This document shows positions 45,506 to 54,173 of a DNA stretch of 64,000 nucleotides, one piece after another. A program made the position numbers and the translations under genes. Source of the stretch: Lachnospiraceae bacterium (lineage in GTDB: Bacteria > Bacillota > Clostridia > Lachnospirales > Lachnospiraceae); the NCBI GenBank assembly GCA_017427775.1, contig JAFRSD010000015.1, positions 79,661 through 143,660 on the forward strand, read 5' to 3'. The notes under the pieces are model-generated. The model saw only the letters and a program-made list of their open reading frames with translations. It ran no database searches and was not told the DNA's origin. Each line of letters begins with the position of its first letter. Positions within the stretch are counted from its first letter, which is position 1.

Positions 45506-45534
45506 GAGGGTGTCGTACCAGATACGACACCCTC
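45506..45534 (-). terminator. Perfect 12-bp hairpin after the WYL gene
   Basis: GAGGGTGTCGTA / TACGACACCCTC with a 5-base loop, then TTTGC on the minus strand, 33 bases beyond the WYL gene stop. The short T-run makes it a moderate terminator. Confidence 0.6.
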
Positions 45535-45566
45535 AAAAAAGTCCCTTGTGAAATTGAACAAAGTTT

Positions 45567-46568
45567 TCAGATTCCATATGTGCGTTTTGCCGAACAGAGA
45601 AGATTCCGGATATCCTCCGCCACCTCTTTCGGGGATTCCACCCTGATCAGATCCGCATAGGAGGCAAGCACCCGGACCAGGGGCTCTCCCTTCCTGACAT
45701 CAAACTCCACACGGATTGTGTTTTCATCAATCTCGGCTGTGGTCTTCGCTGTCCCTCGGCTCATCTTCCACAGTTCCTCCATAATGAACGGCTTATAGGT
45801 TACTGCAAGGACCAGTCGGATCGGATCCCCGTCGAAATGCAATACCGATTCATTCACCTGACGGTGGATCTCTTCCTCCGAACAACTCCCGTAATACTTC
45901 TCTGCTTTCTCCGTAATCTCGTTGCTCATAAAAACTCCCACCATTCTCTCAACCCGAAAGGTCTTTTTCTTCCCGGCTGTGGCATCGCCGGCATAGAGAT
46001 AAACCGCATTACTGTCAAAATGGAACCGGTAACAGCTGATATCATACCATTGGCCGTCATGTTTCGGAACCAAACGGAAATGTCTGTCAAAGATTTCGTA
46101 TTGAAACCGGATCCGTCTATGCTCTTCCATCGCGGTGAGCATCACATGCATGTTGAAGTATACATCGCCACGCGGTGTCATACGGTCAAGCCGGACAGAA
46201 AATCCCCTCTTCAGTTTCTTCTTTGCTTCTGGATAAAGCTGCAATGCGATGAGCTCATTAATCCTCTCGATTTCTGTTTCATCCAGAACCTCGGATTGCG
46301 CAACCCGCTCGGTCATCATCAGAAAATCCATCGGGGTAATCCCGTGCTCCATGTAATAGCCGCCTGCCTGGGCGGAATACCGGATTCGGTCCGTACTGAA
46401 CTGCTGCACGATATCAATGTCCGAATAGGTTGTCCGCCGGTCTACAAACCCACAGCCGAGTGCTTCATCAACCCGCGCCTGCAGCATGTTCGTGTTCTTA
46501 ACATGATTCTCATCCGTATCATAGAGTTCTCTCTGTATCTGCAGAATTCGTTCCTGTGCTCTACCCAT
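45567..46568 (-). CDS. WYL-domain transcriptional regulator (CapW/BrxR-like candidate)
   Basis: 333 residues. N-terminal winged helix region, WYL domain (~135-215, HMEEHRRIRFQYEIFDRHFRLVPKHDGQWYDISCYRF) and WCX-type C-terminus (~245-333). WYL proteins repress defence systems such as CBASS (CapW), BREX and BrxR, and respond to nucleotides. Only 2 kb from the CBASS operon, with an AAA ATPase between; regulation of CBASS is inference. ATG at 46568 with GAGGAGG six bases upstream. Confidence 0.88.
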   Translation of the reverse strand: MGRAQERILQIQRELYDTDENHVKNTNMLQARVDEALGCGFVDRRTTYSDIDIVQQFSTDRIRYSAQAGGYYMEHGITPMDFLMMTERVAQSEVLDETEIERINELIALQLYPEAKKKLKRGFSVRLDRMTPRGDVYFNMHVMLTAMEEHRRIRFQYEIFDRHFRLVPKHDGQWYDISCYRFHFDSNAVYLYAGDATAGKKKTFRVERMVGVFMSNEITEKAEKYYGSCSEEEIHRQVNESVLHFDGDPIRLVLAVTYKPFIMEELWKMSRGTAKTTAEIDENTIRVEFDVRKGEPLVRVLASYADLIRVESPKEVAEDIRNLLCSAKRTYGI

Positions 46569-46640
46569 ATCTTGCCTCCTCTCCATCGGGAGATTCAGCA
46601 TCCCGTTTTGCCCAAGAATCCCCCTTGCGCATTTATAGGG

Positions 46641-46677
46641 TCAAAAAAGCTCCGGGACTTCTTGTCACCGGAGCTTT
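46641..46677 (-). terminator. Terminator after the small HTH gene
   Basis: On the minus strand AAAGCTCCGG (46677-46668), loop, CCGGAGCTTT then TTTTGA. 33 bases beyond the HTH gene stop. Confidence 0.85.
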
Positions 46678-46709
46678 CGGGATTCTGGTTGGAAACTCGC
46701 CACTGCCTT

Positions 46710-46928
46710 TTAGAGCGCTTGATCTTTATCACTTTCTACATATACACAAATATCGGAGATGGAACACTTAAGGATGCGGCACAGGTCATTCACGGTTTTC
46801 ATGGAAATATCTTTTCCGTTCTTCAACCGGGAGAGTGTGCTGCTGGAAATGTGATGGTATGTGACTAACCGATACCAGTCAAGTTCCGACTTTTCAAGTG
46901 TCACCCAAAACGGCGAGTAATCTATCAT
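46710..46928 (-). CDS. Small Cro/C1-type HTH protein
   Basis: 72 residues: FWVTLEKSELDWYRLVTYHHISSSTLSRLKNGKDISMKTVNDLCRIL is a lambda-repressor-like HTH of the single-domain XRE type (YLKKVLGYT-like plasmid/phage repressors). ATG at 46928 preceded by AGGAG. Lies between the WYL regulator and the AAA ATPase. Confidence 0.82.
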   Translation of the reverse strand: MIDYSPFWVTLEKSELDWYRLVTYHHISSSTLSRLKNGKDISMKTVNDLCRILKCSISDICVYVESDKDQAL

Positions 46929-47045
46929 TTCGATGCTCCTACTTTCTGATAGGAACATCATACTTCCACTACGAAAAATCGCATAGATTCGTAATTCCGA
47001 ACAGGTTCGTATCATTGAACATGTCGCCGTATTATCCGTCATTCA

Positions 47046-48431
47046 TCACCCATTTAGGTTATGCTCCACAATCTGCTGAATTTTATCCTCGATAAAGACT
47101 GGAATTGCATCCAAAGTGCCATCGAACAAAGCCTCATAGATATTCTTATCAGCACGAAGCTGGTATTTGTCCAAGGACTTAATAATCGTTGACCCTTCTG
47201 CAGTCTTCAGCATAAAGCTGATTTCATCATTTCTTAAAAGATCGTCTTTAAGTAATCTTGACTCATGCGTTGTAATAATCAATTGTGTATTGCGATTCTC
47301 TGCCATTTGAAGAAAAAGTTTGATTATTTTAGCCGTCATCGCCGGGTGTAAGCACCGATCAAGCTCATCTATCACATAGATGCTGTCATTGGATATTTTA
47401 AACAGGATTTCTATCAAGTCAAGCAAACGGGCTGTTCCATCGGATTCTTCATTCAAATTGAAGAAAACATTATTTGTTTCATGCTCAAACTCAATGGTCT
47501 TGATTGAAACATTGTCTTCCACATCGATTTCAAATGTATAAAACTCTTTTACTGCCCTTGCCATAATAGAAGGCAGGACATTCTTTCCGTCTTTTTTTGC
47601 CCTGGCATTCATCTTTTCTAGGTCTGCTATAATAGTATTATATATGTTTTCAGGAATTTTATTTTTTACAATCTCTTGTGGAACTTCCGCTATCCTAAGT
47701 GTTCTGATGCCAGTACCAAGGGAATTCAGTATATCTGCTATCTCCTGAAGATTTGAGTCTCGAAAATAAGGATATCCTTTCAATATATCCTCTGGAAAAC
47801 TAATCGTTAATTTTTGCTGAAGCCAAACATCTAGTGCGTTCAAGATTCCCAATTCTGGATAATCTGCAAACATTTTCCCCTTACTTTTATTGATTATCGT
47901 CAAGAAAAGACTTTCATGATCGCCAGCACTATCTTCCCCATAACTCCTGATCTTTGCGACAGCCTCCTTCCCCTTAAAAAAATCCCCTACTATAAAGGAC
48001 TCATCACTAACATTTCTCTCATAAAGGTATTTTCTGAGGCCGGAAGGTGTTGTCTCATATAGCCACTCTTCTTCAATACTTCCGGTATTTAATATGACAG
48101 TAAATCCAAAACAAAGACGCCTGTCTTCACACAACAACTCTATTTCAAATTCAGATGGCAAAAAACGATTTTCCTCTTTTAATCTATAGTAACAATTGGA
48201 AAACCCTCTGGGAAAGCCATCGCGCTGAACGGCCTGAAAGAACCTAAGTGCCTTAATCAAATTCGACTTTCCCGATCCATTTGCACCAAAAAGCGCTTCA
48301 CATTTCACGAGTCTCATCCTACGATTTATAAACACACGCTTAGAGCTTTTACGTGTCTTTCCGGCTTCCAAGGACAGCTCTTGCTTTCCATCAAAAGAAA
48401 GAAAGTTGGATACGGCAAACCTGATCAGCAT
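47046..48431 (-). CDS. AAA (ABC-type) ATPase divergent from CBASS
   Basis: 461 residues of the AAA_15/AAA_21 ATP-binding family (RloA/AriA-like). N-terminal FAVSNFLSFDGKQELSLEAG, Walker A FGANGSGKSN (~50), and a C-terminal ABC-type Walker B region (SIYVIDELDRCLHP with D-loop, then TTHESRLL). No Toprim or nuclease domain is fused, and no DUF4435/RloB-like partner is adjacent. Family members in defence islands act with a nuclease partner (PARIS, RloAB-like) but this one is alone. It shares a 240-base intergenic region with the CBASS promoter, which suggests it is part of the same defence locus (inference). Confidence 0.85.
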   Translation of the reverse strand: MLIRFAVSNFLSFDGKQELSLEAGKTRKSSKRVFINRRMRLVKCEALFGANGSGKSNLIKALRFFQAVQRDGFPRGFSNCYYRLKEENRFLPSEFEIELLCEDRRLCFGFTVILNTGSIEEEWLYETTPSGLRKYLYERNVSDESFIVGDFFKGKEAVAKIRSYGEDSAGDHESLFLTIINKSKGKMFADYPELGILNALDVWLQQKLTISFPEDILKGYPYFRDSNLQEIADILNSLGTGIRTLRIAEVPQEIVKNKIPENIYNTIIADLEKMNARAKKDGKNVLPSIMARAVKEFYTFEIDVEDNVSIKTIEFEHETNNVFFNLNEESDGTARLLDLIEILFKISNDSIYVIDELDRCLHPAMTAKIIKLFLQMAENRNTQLIITTHESRLLKDDLLRNDEISFMLKTAEGSTIIKSLDKYQLRADKNIYEALFDGTLDAIPVFIEDKIQQIVEHNLNG

Positions 48432-48575
48432 TTTTCATTGTCTCACTTTCCGATTAATCTTTTTCGAATATACCTTGTAAAAACGATTTTGTCAATTTAA
48501 ATCTATAATATTTTCTCCGAATTTTATTTGTCATTGCTTCGTAATCGATTTTTTCGTTTTGCGTGCAATATTGTG

Positions 48576-48604
48576 TTGACTTGTTTTGCATCTTGTGTTA
48601 TGTT
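48576..48604 (+). promoter_or_regulatory. Promoter of the CBASS operon
   Basis: TTGACT, 17-base spacer, TATGTT; ATG is ~65 bases downstream with a GAGGAATATCCC Shine-Dalgarno region before it. Confidence 0.75.
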
Positions 48605-48669
48605 GTACATAAGATTAGCACCCCGAAACCGAACGCTATAACACATCAAGAACAAAGGAGGAATATCCC

Positions 48670-49899
48670 TTGATTAGTATTTTTGATAGGCAGAATGACA
48701 TCTTAACCATTGTCTCCCAACTTGACATTTCACCTACCATGTACAAGAATGCGGTTGAGAAATACAAGGCTTTGGCAGCTTTCCTGAATGACTGCGGCAT
48801 TGATGCAGATTTTTACCCGCAGGGTTCATTCGCAATTGGTACCGTAGTAAGACCCTGCTACAAAGGTCAAGATGCTAGCTATGACCTTGATTTTATCTGT
48901 CAGCTTCATTTTAGCAGAGACAGTGTTGCACCAAGTGAGCTTCGAGCGAGAATAGAAGGTGCTCTCAAAAGTAGCGACCGATATGGCGGAAAGCTTACAA
49001 AATGCGGTGAATGCTTTACTATAGAGTATGCAGATGTAAACGGAGTTGGATTCAGTATAGATATCGTTCCCGCCGCAGATGAGAGCAATCAAAAAAAACA
49101 TGAACTCAAGCATTTCAGTGAACGGCCCGATTTAATTGAAACCGCTATTGCAATTCCTCGTCAGGACGGCGACCGCAACTACTCCTGGTTAACAAACAAC
49201 CCTCGGGGATTTAAAGCCTGGTTTGACGAGATTAACCAACCCTTTCTTGAACATCATTCATTTGAGAGACGCAACAAGTATCTGAACGAACATCGAACAT
49301 TCTTTGATTCCGTAGAGAGTATTCCACACGAATTGGATCATTCCGCTATGCAGCGGGTTATCCAACTCTTGAAGTATCACCGAGACCACTATTATCAATG
49401 CTTGCCACGCAAAGACCACGATGACATAAAACCCATCTCTGCGATTATCAACACATTAGTCGCGGATATATCCCGACACACTGCTCCAACATCCGATGTC
49501 TTTTCATTACTAACATTTGTACTCAACACCCTAGACATCTATGCCAAACAGCAAACAATGCCTTATGACGATTTTCACGAACAATACAAAGGCTGGTCCG
49601 CTCTTACACGAGGAAGTGGGTTATGGCGGATTCAAAACCCTGCTAACCCAGAAGACAATTTGGCTGACAAATGGAATGAGAATCCTGCCATCCCGGAGTA
49701 CTTTTTCAGATGGGTTCACGCCTGTCGTACCGATCTTATCGACTCCATGCAGTTGCCTGATGACAAATTCCGTACGCAAATCGAAAACGCCTTCGGAACT
49801 GATGCAGTCAGAAATTGCTTGGGTGATTTGAAGTACGGAAATTCCAAATCAAAACCCATTAACACTCTTTCGGCTTCAAAGCCCTATCATGCATTATGA
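48670..49899 (+). CDS. CBASS cyclic-oligonucleotide synthase (CD-NTase, SMODS)
   Basis: 409 residues. Nucleotidyltransferase core: PQGSFAIGTVVRP (G52-S53), YDLDF with metal ligands D72 and D74, and third acidic residue in SIDIVPA (D131). Followed by the tRNA-NT/OAS-like C-terminal domain (HSAMQRVIQLLKYHRDHYY). On phage infection these enzymes make a cyclic oligonucleotide that activates the effector. The product base identity cannot be read from the sequence. The E2-like gene starts within its stop codon (ATGA overlap), so this is a type II E2-only CBASS. No E1 or JAB protein is present. Confidence 0.95.
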   Translation: MISIFDRQNDILTIVSQLDISPTMYKNAVEKYKALAAFLNDCGIDADFYPQGSFAIGTVVRPCYKGQDASYDLDFICQLHFSRDSVAPSELRARIEGALKSSDRYGGKLTKCGECFTIEYADVNGVGFSIDIVPAADESNQKKHELKHFSERPDLIETAIAIPRQDGDRNYSWLTNNPRGFKAWFDEINQPFLEHHSFERRNKYLNEHRTFFDSVESIPHELDHSAMQRVIQLLKYHRDHYYQCLPRKDHDDIKPISAIINTLVADISRHTAPTSDVFSLLTFVLNTLDIYAKQQTMPYDDFHEQYKGWSALTRGSGLWRIQNPANPEDNLADKWNENPAIPEYFFRWVHACRTDLIDSMQLPDDKFRTQIENAFGTDAVRNCLGDLKYGNSKSKPINTLSASKPYHAL

Positions 49900-50591
49900 T
49901 TTTTGACTATGCTACAGCTATCGAACAGGTTGCAAAACTGCTCACATTATACTCCAAGCTAACGATAAAGGAAGCGGATTTGACAATGATTCGACTCAGC
50001 GGTTCCATTGTTGTAAATCGCTCTGCTTTCAATTATACTCTTCACAAAGAGTATCCTATAGACATTTTCATACCAATAGGAAGTGAAGATCTCCCCACCG
50101 TCATAGAAACAGCCAATATGATTGATGCAGAGTATCCTCACAGATATCGCGATGGAAGCCTCTGTCTTGAAACCGAGACTGCTATTCGAATGCGTTTCTT
50201 CGACGGTTTTAATCTAGCTACATGGATGGATGAATTCGTTGAGCCCTTCTTTTTCTCTTACGAATACTATAAACGATTCGGCGTTTTTCCGTTCGGAGAA
50301 CGACCACATGGACTTGGTGGTATCTTACACACATATCAGGAATTATTACATGTCGATAATCCCGGGACAGCTATCACATTACTTCGCTATGTCGCAGATG
50401 AAGAATACCGTGGTCATCAACCTTGCCTGTGTGGTAGCGGTCAAAAACTACGTAAGTGTCACGGTAAATTCTTGTTTCCGCTTATGACTAATCTCAAGAA
50501 GAAGTCTATAGCTGTGTCGGATTTGCATTACCTAAGGAAGGAGATCTCTTCTCTTGAACAATCAAAACGAAATATTGCAAAAACAAAATGA
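49896..50591 (+). CDS. E2-like conjugation protein with C-terminal SEC-C zinc motif
   Basis: 231 residues. The pattern EYPHRYRDGSLCLE with C90 in the E2 active-site position, followed by WMDEFVEPFFFSYEYYKRFG and RPHGLGGILHTYQELL, fits the bacterial E2 (UBC-like) fold of CBASS. C-terminal SEC-C motif PCLCGSGQKLRKCHG (C177, C179, C188, H189) binds zinc. In E2-only CBASS the E2 links the CD-NTase C-terminus to a target, priming it. Overlaps the CD-NTase by 4 bases. Fusion with SEC-C is the unusual point; the motif may recruit a ribosome or substrate (inference). Confidence 0.88.
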   Translation: MIFDYATAIEQVAKLLTLYSKLTIKEADLTMIRLSGSIVVNRSAFNYTLHKEYPIDIFIPIGSEDLPTVIETANMIDAEYPHRYRDGSLCLETETAIRMRFFDGFNLATWMDEFVEPFFFSYEYYKRFGVFPFGERPHGLGGILHTYQELLHVDNPGTAITLLRYVADEEYRGHQPCLCGSGQKLRKCHGKFLFPLMTNLKKKSIAVSDLHYLRKEISSLEQSKRNIAKTK

Positions 50592-51432
50592 CAGAAAAAT
50601 GCTAGAATGCCAATTTGCAGCAAGACACTTCTATAATACAGCAGAAAGATGCAGTATTATCGCTTTTAGTTGTGCAATTGTCTCGTTATCAGCAGTTTTT
50701 TTACCTAAAGGAGCCTCTTCGGCATATTCCACTGCCACTTATATTATACCACTACTCCTTGATGCAATCAGTATAGTATATTATTGGCGGATGGAAGTTT
50801 CTGTCTCTTCAGCAGCAATTCTCCGCAATTACTTCGATGAGATAGTACTTGGGCTCAAAACAGCCACGAATTCAAATAATGATATTTGTCGGATTAAACG
50901 ACTGATCATCGATGCCACTAAGAAAAACGAAAAGGAATGGAAAGTTCAAGTGACTAATACTGGAAAAGACACCCCACCAGGGGTGAAAGACTGGTATCAG
51001 TTTTCACAACAATACACTAAATCCGATGCAGTATTTGAGTGCCAGAAACAAAACTGTATGTGGAACCGTGCACTCAGTCGCAGACGAGTGAGAAACTCTG
51101 TTGTCGCTCTGTTATTATGTATCATTCTATGCTTTATATGTGGGTATTTATTTCACGTTTCTATTCCAAGGATTATTCTTTGTTTGTTTAGCGCTATCTT
51201 AACATTATCGAATAGACTCATCGAAAACATTAAATACATACGACTATCTATCAAAATTGATGATATATGCGAAATGCTTGAGGTCTCGAAAAACAACGTT
51301 CACATTTTTTCATTGCAAAAACTCATTTGCCAAAGGCGTGAACTTAATGTCGTTGAGAGCAACCGTATTCATAGAAAACATAGCAAATCATTATCGGAGA
51401 TGTACGAACAGATTACACAGCAAGATGACTAA
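50554..51432 (+). CDS. S-4TM pore-forming CBASS effector
   Basis: 292 residues. Four membrane helices in two pairs: ~33-51 and ~59-78, then ~182-201 and ~203-219, separated by a ~100-residue cytosolic domain carrying DWYQFSQQYT and SRRRVRNSVV, and a basic C-terminal tail. This is the SMODS-associated 4TM effector arrangement. Binding of the CBASS second messenger would open the membrane and kill the cell. The start is TTG at 50554 with AAGGAG 10 bases before; an ATG at 50599 is an alternative. It overlaps the E2 gene by 38 bases. Confidence 0.9.
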   Translation: MNNQNEILQKQNDRKMLECQFAARHFYNTAERCSIIAFSCAIVSLSAVFLPKGASSAYSTATYIIPLLLDAISIVYYWRMEVSVSSAAILRNYFDEIVLGLKTATNSNNDICRIKRLIIDATKKNEKEWKVQVTNTGKDTPPGVKDWYQFSQQYTKSDAVFECQKQNCMWNRALSRRRVRNSVVALLLCIILCFICGYLFHVSIPRIILCLFSAILTLSNRLIENIKYIRLSIKIDDICEMLEVSKNNVHIFSLQKLICQRRELNVVESNRIHRKHSKSLSEMYEQITQQDD

Positions 51433-51485
51433 ACATCAAGAATATCGTAAACCAATCAATCTGAAGTAACTTTCAAATTTTCCCG

Positions 51486-51797
51486 TTAGGCTGCCTTTTC
51501 TCGAACAATTAGTCTCTCAACCGCGAAGAGTACTGTAGCGGTCTCTATCGCGTCTGCCGAATTCAGGAACACATCATCAATGTCAAATGCCCGTCCGATG
51601 ACTGGCTAAAGTAACTCGATAATCACAGAACACAGGAATCCGGCCGCTACCGTCCGCAGCCAGCTCTTACTCTTTGTCACCAGCAGATAAATCACGCCGA
51701 ACGGAAGGTACATCAGGAAGTTGACAATTCGTTCCGTGAATATTCCGAGCTTAAAAGACCGAGGTGCCGCGGAAGCGGTACCATCATTTCGCAGCAA
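51486..51797 (-). pseudogene. VanZ-family membrane protein, broken by an amber codon
   Basis: GIFTERIVNFLMYLPFGVIYLL and WLRTVAAGFLCSVIIELL are VanZ-like helices. The frame then reads TAG where VanZ proteins carry Gln (ELLQ), and continues after it with PVIGRAFDIDDVFLNS, the typical VanZ DIDD box, to a TAA at 51486. The N-terminus is also missing. A relic, or an amber readthrough product. Confidence 0.65.
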
Positions 51798-51840
51798 TGA
51801 TACCGCCGGCCCACAGTTGGATACCGAAGGTATCCCTCCC

Positions 51841-51993
51841 TTAGGTCTGGCCTGCGAAGTCCACCTCCATCATTTGAGCTATTACGGCATCAAAGTGTGC
51901 AGTCTCATAATTCTCTTCACACCACTTGTTGTAGAGCTCACAGTACTGGCTGTACTGATAAAAACGGACTCCTTCTTCCTCAATGTCATTAAG
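51841..51993 (-). pseudogene. IS21-family IstA transposase fragment
   Basis: About 50 codons, open from an upstream stop to TAA: FYQYSQYCELYNKWCEEN and AQMMEVDFAGQT match the IstA region before the first catalytic Asp. Nothing else of the IS remains. Confidence 0.6.
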
Positions 51994-52007
51994 TTAAGAT
52001 GACAAAC

Positions 52008-52047
52008 AAAGATCTCTATATCAGAAATGGTATAGGGGTCTTTTTTT
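52008..52047 (+). terminator. Strong terminator hairpin downstream of the CBASS operon
   Basis: AAAGATCTCTATA pairs over 13 bp (with G-U pairs) with TATAGGGGTCTTT, loop 10, then T7. It reads on the plus strand, 575 bases beyond the S-4TM stop, with two pseudogene pieces between. Confidence 0.7.
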
Positions 52048-52080
52048 ATAAAAACACTTGACATGAGCAGCAAAATGTGC

Positions 52081-52125
52081 GGCCGCTTTCACTACCGATT
52101 GAATAAAGAGGTAGCGAAAGCGGCC
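52081..52125. repeat. Hairpin of 16-bp arms
   Basis: GGCCGCTTTCACTACC (52081-52096) and GGTAGCGAAAGCGGCC (52110-52125) pair with one mismatch. Located just after the terminator and before the AbiEii stop; possibly a terminator for abiEii on the minus strand or the end of a small element. Confidence 0.55.
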
Positions 52126-52213
52126 CTTGTAATTAGCAAACCATACACCTTCATGGCAATCCCGTAATTCGTGATTCCCGGTGCTAGTGGATACTGAAAG
52201 CCCCTCACACTTC

Positions 52214-53137
52214 TTAAATGCTTAAGAAGTCATTAACGCCAGACTTGCTTGCCCCTGTCTGGCGAGCAATTTCGCTACCCGACATGGATAGAGCATAGTG
52301 TTTGATAATGATGTCCATAACGGCAATAACGGCATCACAGGTTTCTTTGAATTCAATTCCGGCTGCGTAACCGAAATCTTTTCTGTAATTGTCCCATTGC
52401 CGTTTCATGACATCACTTTTTTTTACAATACACATGATTTCACGGTACTGTTTCATCAGTTCTGCGGATCCTCTTTTCTCCACCGTTGCCGTAAGCGCTG
52501 CTCCAAGGCTCTGCATGTCAATATTGTCTGCCTGCAGCTTTGTCAGAATGAATACATCATAATAATCTCTCGGTCTGGTATTCTGATCGCCTCGGGAGAC
52601 AATTGTTTCCAGCTTCTCCGCTAAAACGGTTGAAAGATTATATGCCATCACGCTGATGTTTCTGTCTTCCATCATCAGTTTATATCTGTACTCAACCTCA
52701 CGGGGTGTAATCTTATCCCCGGTCGTGATATCCAGTTTCAGCGGGACTGCCATTTTCTCATAATCCGCGCTCAGCGCCACACGATAACCTGTATATTCAT
52801 CACCCTCGCGAATCTCCCCGATGCTCTTAAACCGGAAAGTAATATCATCCGGAACAGGAATTGCGATAATCTCCTCCACCATCTTCCGTATTGTTTCCTC
52901 ATTTACCGGATAGCCCTTAATAGTTGCATCCATATCCATGGTTGCTCTGGAATCAAGCCCTACCATGGATGCAATCAGGAATCCGCCCTTGATGATATAG
53001 TTGTCGCGGTACTTTGAAAGAGATACCCTTTCCAAAAAACGTTCCAGCATATAGTTTTGCAGAACAAGCGCCGCCGAAATGTTCTTTTCCTTCGCCAGGT
53101 TCTTTATTACCGCTTTCAACTGCATGGCATTCTTCAT
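52214..53137 (-). CDS. abiEii: AbiEii/AbiGii nucleotidyltransferase toxin
   Basis: 307 residues. DUF1814-type nucleotidyltransferase with YIIKGGFLIASMVGLDSRATMDMDATIKG (G-S-like and D-x-D site) and a C-terminal RPRDYYDVFILTKL motif. Type IV abortive-infection toxin; family members transfer nucleotides to tRNA or protein. It overlaps the AbiEi antitoxin gene by 4 bases and is transcribed after it. Confidence 0.93.
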   Translation of the reverse strand: MKNAMQLKAVIKNLAKEKNISAALVLQNYMLERFLERVSLSKYRDNYIIKGGFLIASMVGLDSRATMDMDATIKGYPVNEETIRKMVEEIIAIPVPDDITFRFKSIGEIREGDEYTGYRVALSADYEKMAVPLKLDITTGDKITPREVEYRYKLMMEDRNISVMAYNLSTVLAEKLETIVSRGDQNTRPRDYYDVFILTKLQADNIDMQSLGAALTATVEKRGSAELMKQYREIMCIVKKSDVMKRQWDNYRKDFGYAAGIEFKETCDAVIAVMDIIIKHYALSMSGSEIARQTGASKSGVNDFLSI

Positions 53138-53727
53138 AACAATACCTCCAGATAAGCCCTGAGTTTTTCTTCGACATGTAAAGCTTTTGCGTATTCGGAA
53201 AGAAGCGGAATATTCTTTTCCTTTCTTGAAGCATACCTCTTAAATGCGTCTGTGACCACCTGAACATCAGTGTGGTTTCTCGTTTTCAGGATGTCACATA
53301 ACGTCCGTTCGGCGCAATAGCCTCTGACCGTGTTTCCCGCGGGCGTTGTCAACTCCGTTACCCCGAGGCTGTACAAAGGTTCTTTCGAACTGCAGCATAC
53401 AATCCCGTCCCGTTTGGGATTGGACACGTTATAGGTCAGCGGGAAAACCATATGAAACCTAAGTGGAGTTCTGTCAGTAAGATCACAGAGAAACAGCGCC
53501 GTATCAACAGAATAAATCCCCCGCTTATATCGGCTTTGGACATTGACGAACTCATCCTCCCATGCTTCCGGCAGGGTATAGACGCCGCGTGATACTCGTT
53601 CCAGACTTCCGGTATCCGCCAGATACTTAAGGCTTCCTCTGGAAAAGCCGGCCTCGACAAGCATGGAAGTCGTAATAACGCCATTATTCTGTTTTACAAG
53701 TTCCAGTATCTTTTGGGAATCAGTCAT
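53134..53727 (-). CDS. abiEi: AbiEi antitoxin (autoregulator)
   Basis: 197 residues: N-terminal winged helix (LELVKQNNGVITTSMLVEAGFSRGSLKYLADTGSLERVSRGVYTLPEAWED) and an antitoxin domain with RTPLRFHMVFP. It neutralises AbiEii and represses the operon by binding inverted repeats. Those repeats are visible over its promoter (53756-53809). Confidence 0.92.
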   Translation of the reverse strand: MTDSQKILELVKQNNGVITTSMLVEAGFSRGSLKYLADTGSLERVSRGVYTLPEAWEDEFVNVQSRYKRGIYSVDTALFLCDLTDRTPLRFHMVFPLTYNVSNPKRDGIVCCSSKEPLYSLGVTELTTPAGNTVRGYCAERTLCDILKTRNHTDVQVVTDAFKRYASRKEKNIPLLSEYAKALHVEEKLRAYLEVLL

Positions 53728-53755
53728 AGCATCACCGCCTCTCCCGTTTTACTTT

Positions 53756-53809
53756 CTTGCTTATTACCATATCTCATGTAAGCAAGAATGTCAAGTAGTA
53801 TTTGACATT
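53756..53809 (-). promoter_or_regulatory. AbiE promoter with two inverted-repeat operators
   Basis: Promoter (minus): TTGACA (53794-53789), 17-base spacer, TATGGT (53771-53766). Operator 1: AATGTCAA-N7-TTGACATT (53787-53809, 23 bp) overlaps the -35. Operator 2: CTTGCTTA-N15-TAAGCAAG (53756-53786) brackets the -10. The arms are perfect. Confidence 0.82.
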
Positions 53810-53924
53810 CGCCTTGATGTCCGATTATACGGAACGGTTTTCAATCATTTTTCGTTCGTTTCAACAGCATCGACCATGTACGCGTTCTGAAAATCACGTC
53901 ATCAATGCTTCAATCCCCTGTCCC

Positions 53925-54173
53925 TTATTCCGAATCAAAGATTTCATGATAAATGTCCCGGATATTCTTCTCAATGTTCACTCCGTGGATATAGGCAAAA
54001 TCGACCTTCTTCTCACGGATAGCTTTCATGAACTGGTAATATCGCGAATGGCTGATGGTATCTGTAAAGAAGAAAGCGTGATCCGCCTTCTCCACGATGG
54101 ATGCGTCCGTGGAACCGCCGGCTTCTGGATTCACGAAAGTCCAGTTTGAAAACATGTTCCGCAGCCTATACAC
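53925..54173 (-). pseudogene. C-terminal fragment of a DUF2325-like protein
   Basis: 75-82 codons: the end reads AFFFTDTISHSRYYQFMKAIREKKVDFAYIHGVNIEKNIRDIY, like the C-terminus of DUF2325-type proteins. The N-terminal domain is absent. No Shine-Dalgarno site is obvious before the ATGs at 54155 and 54173. Confidence 0.5.
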
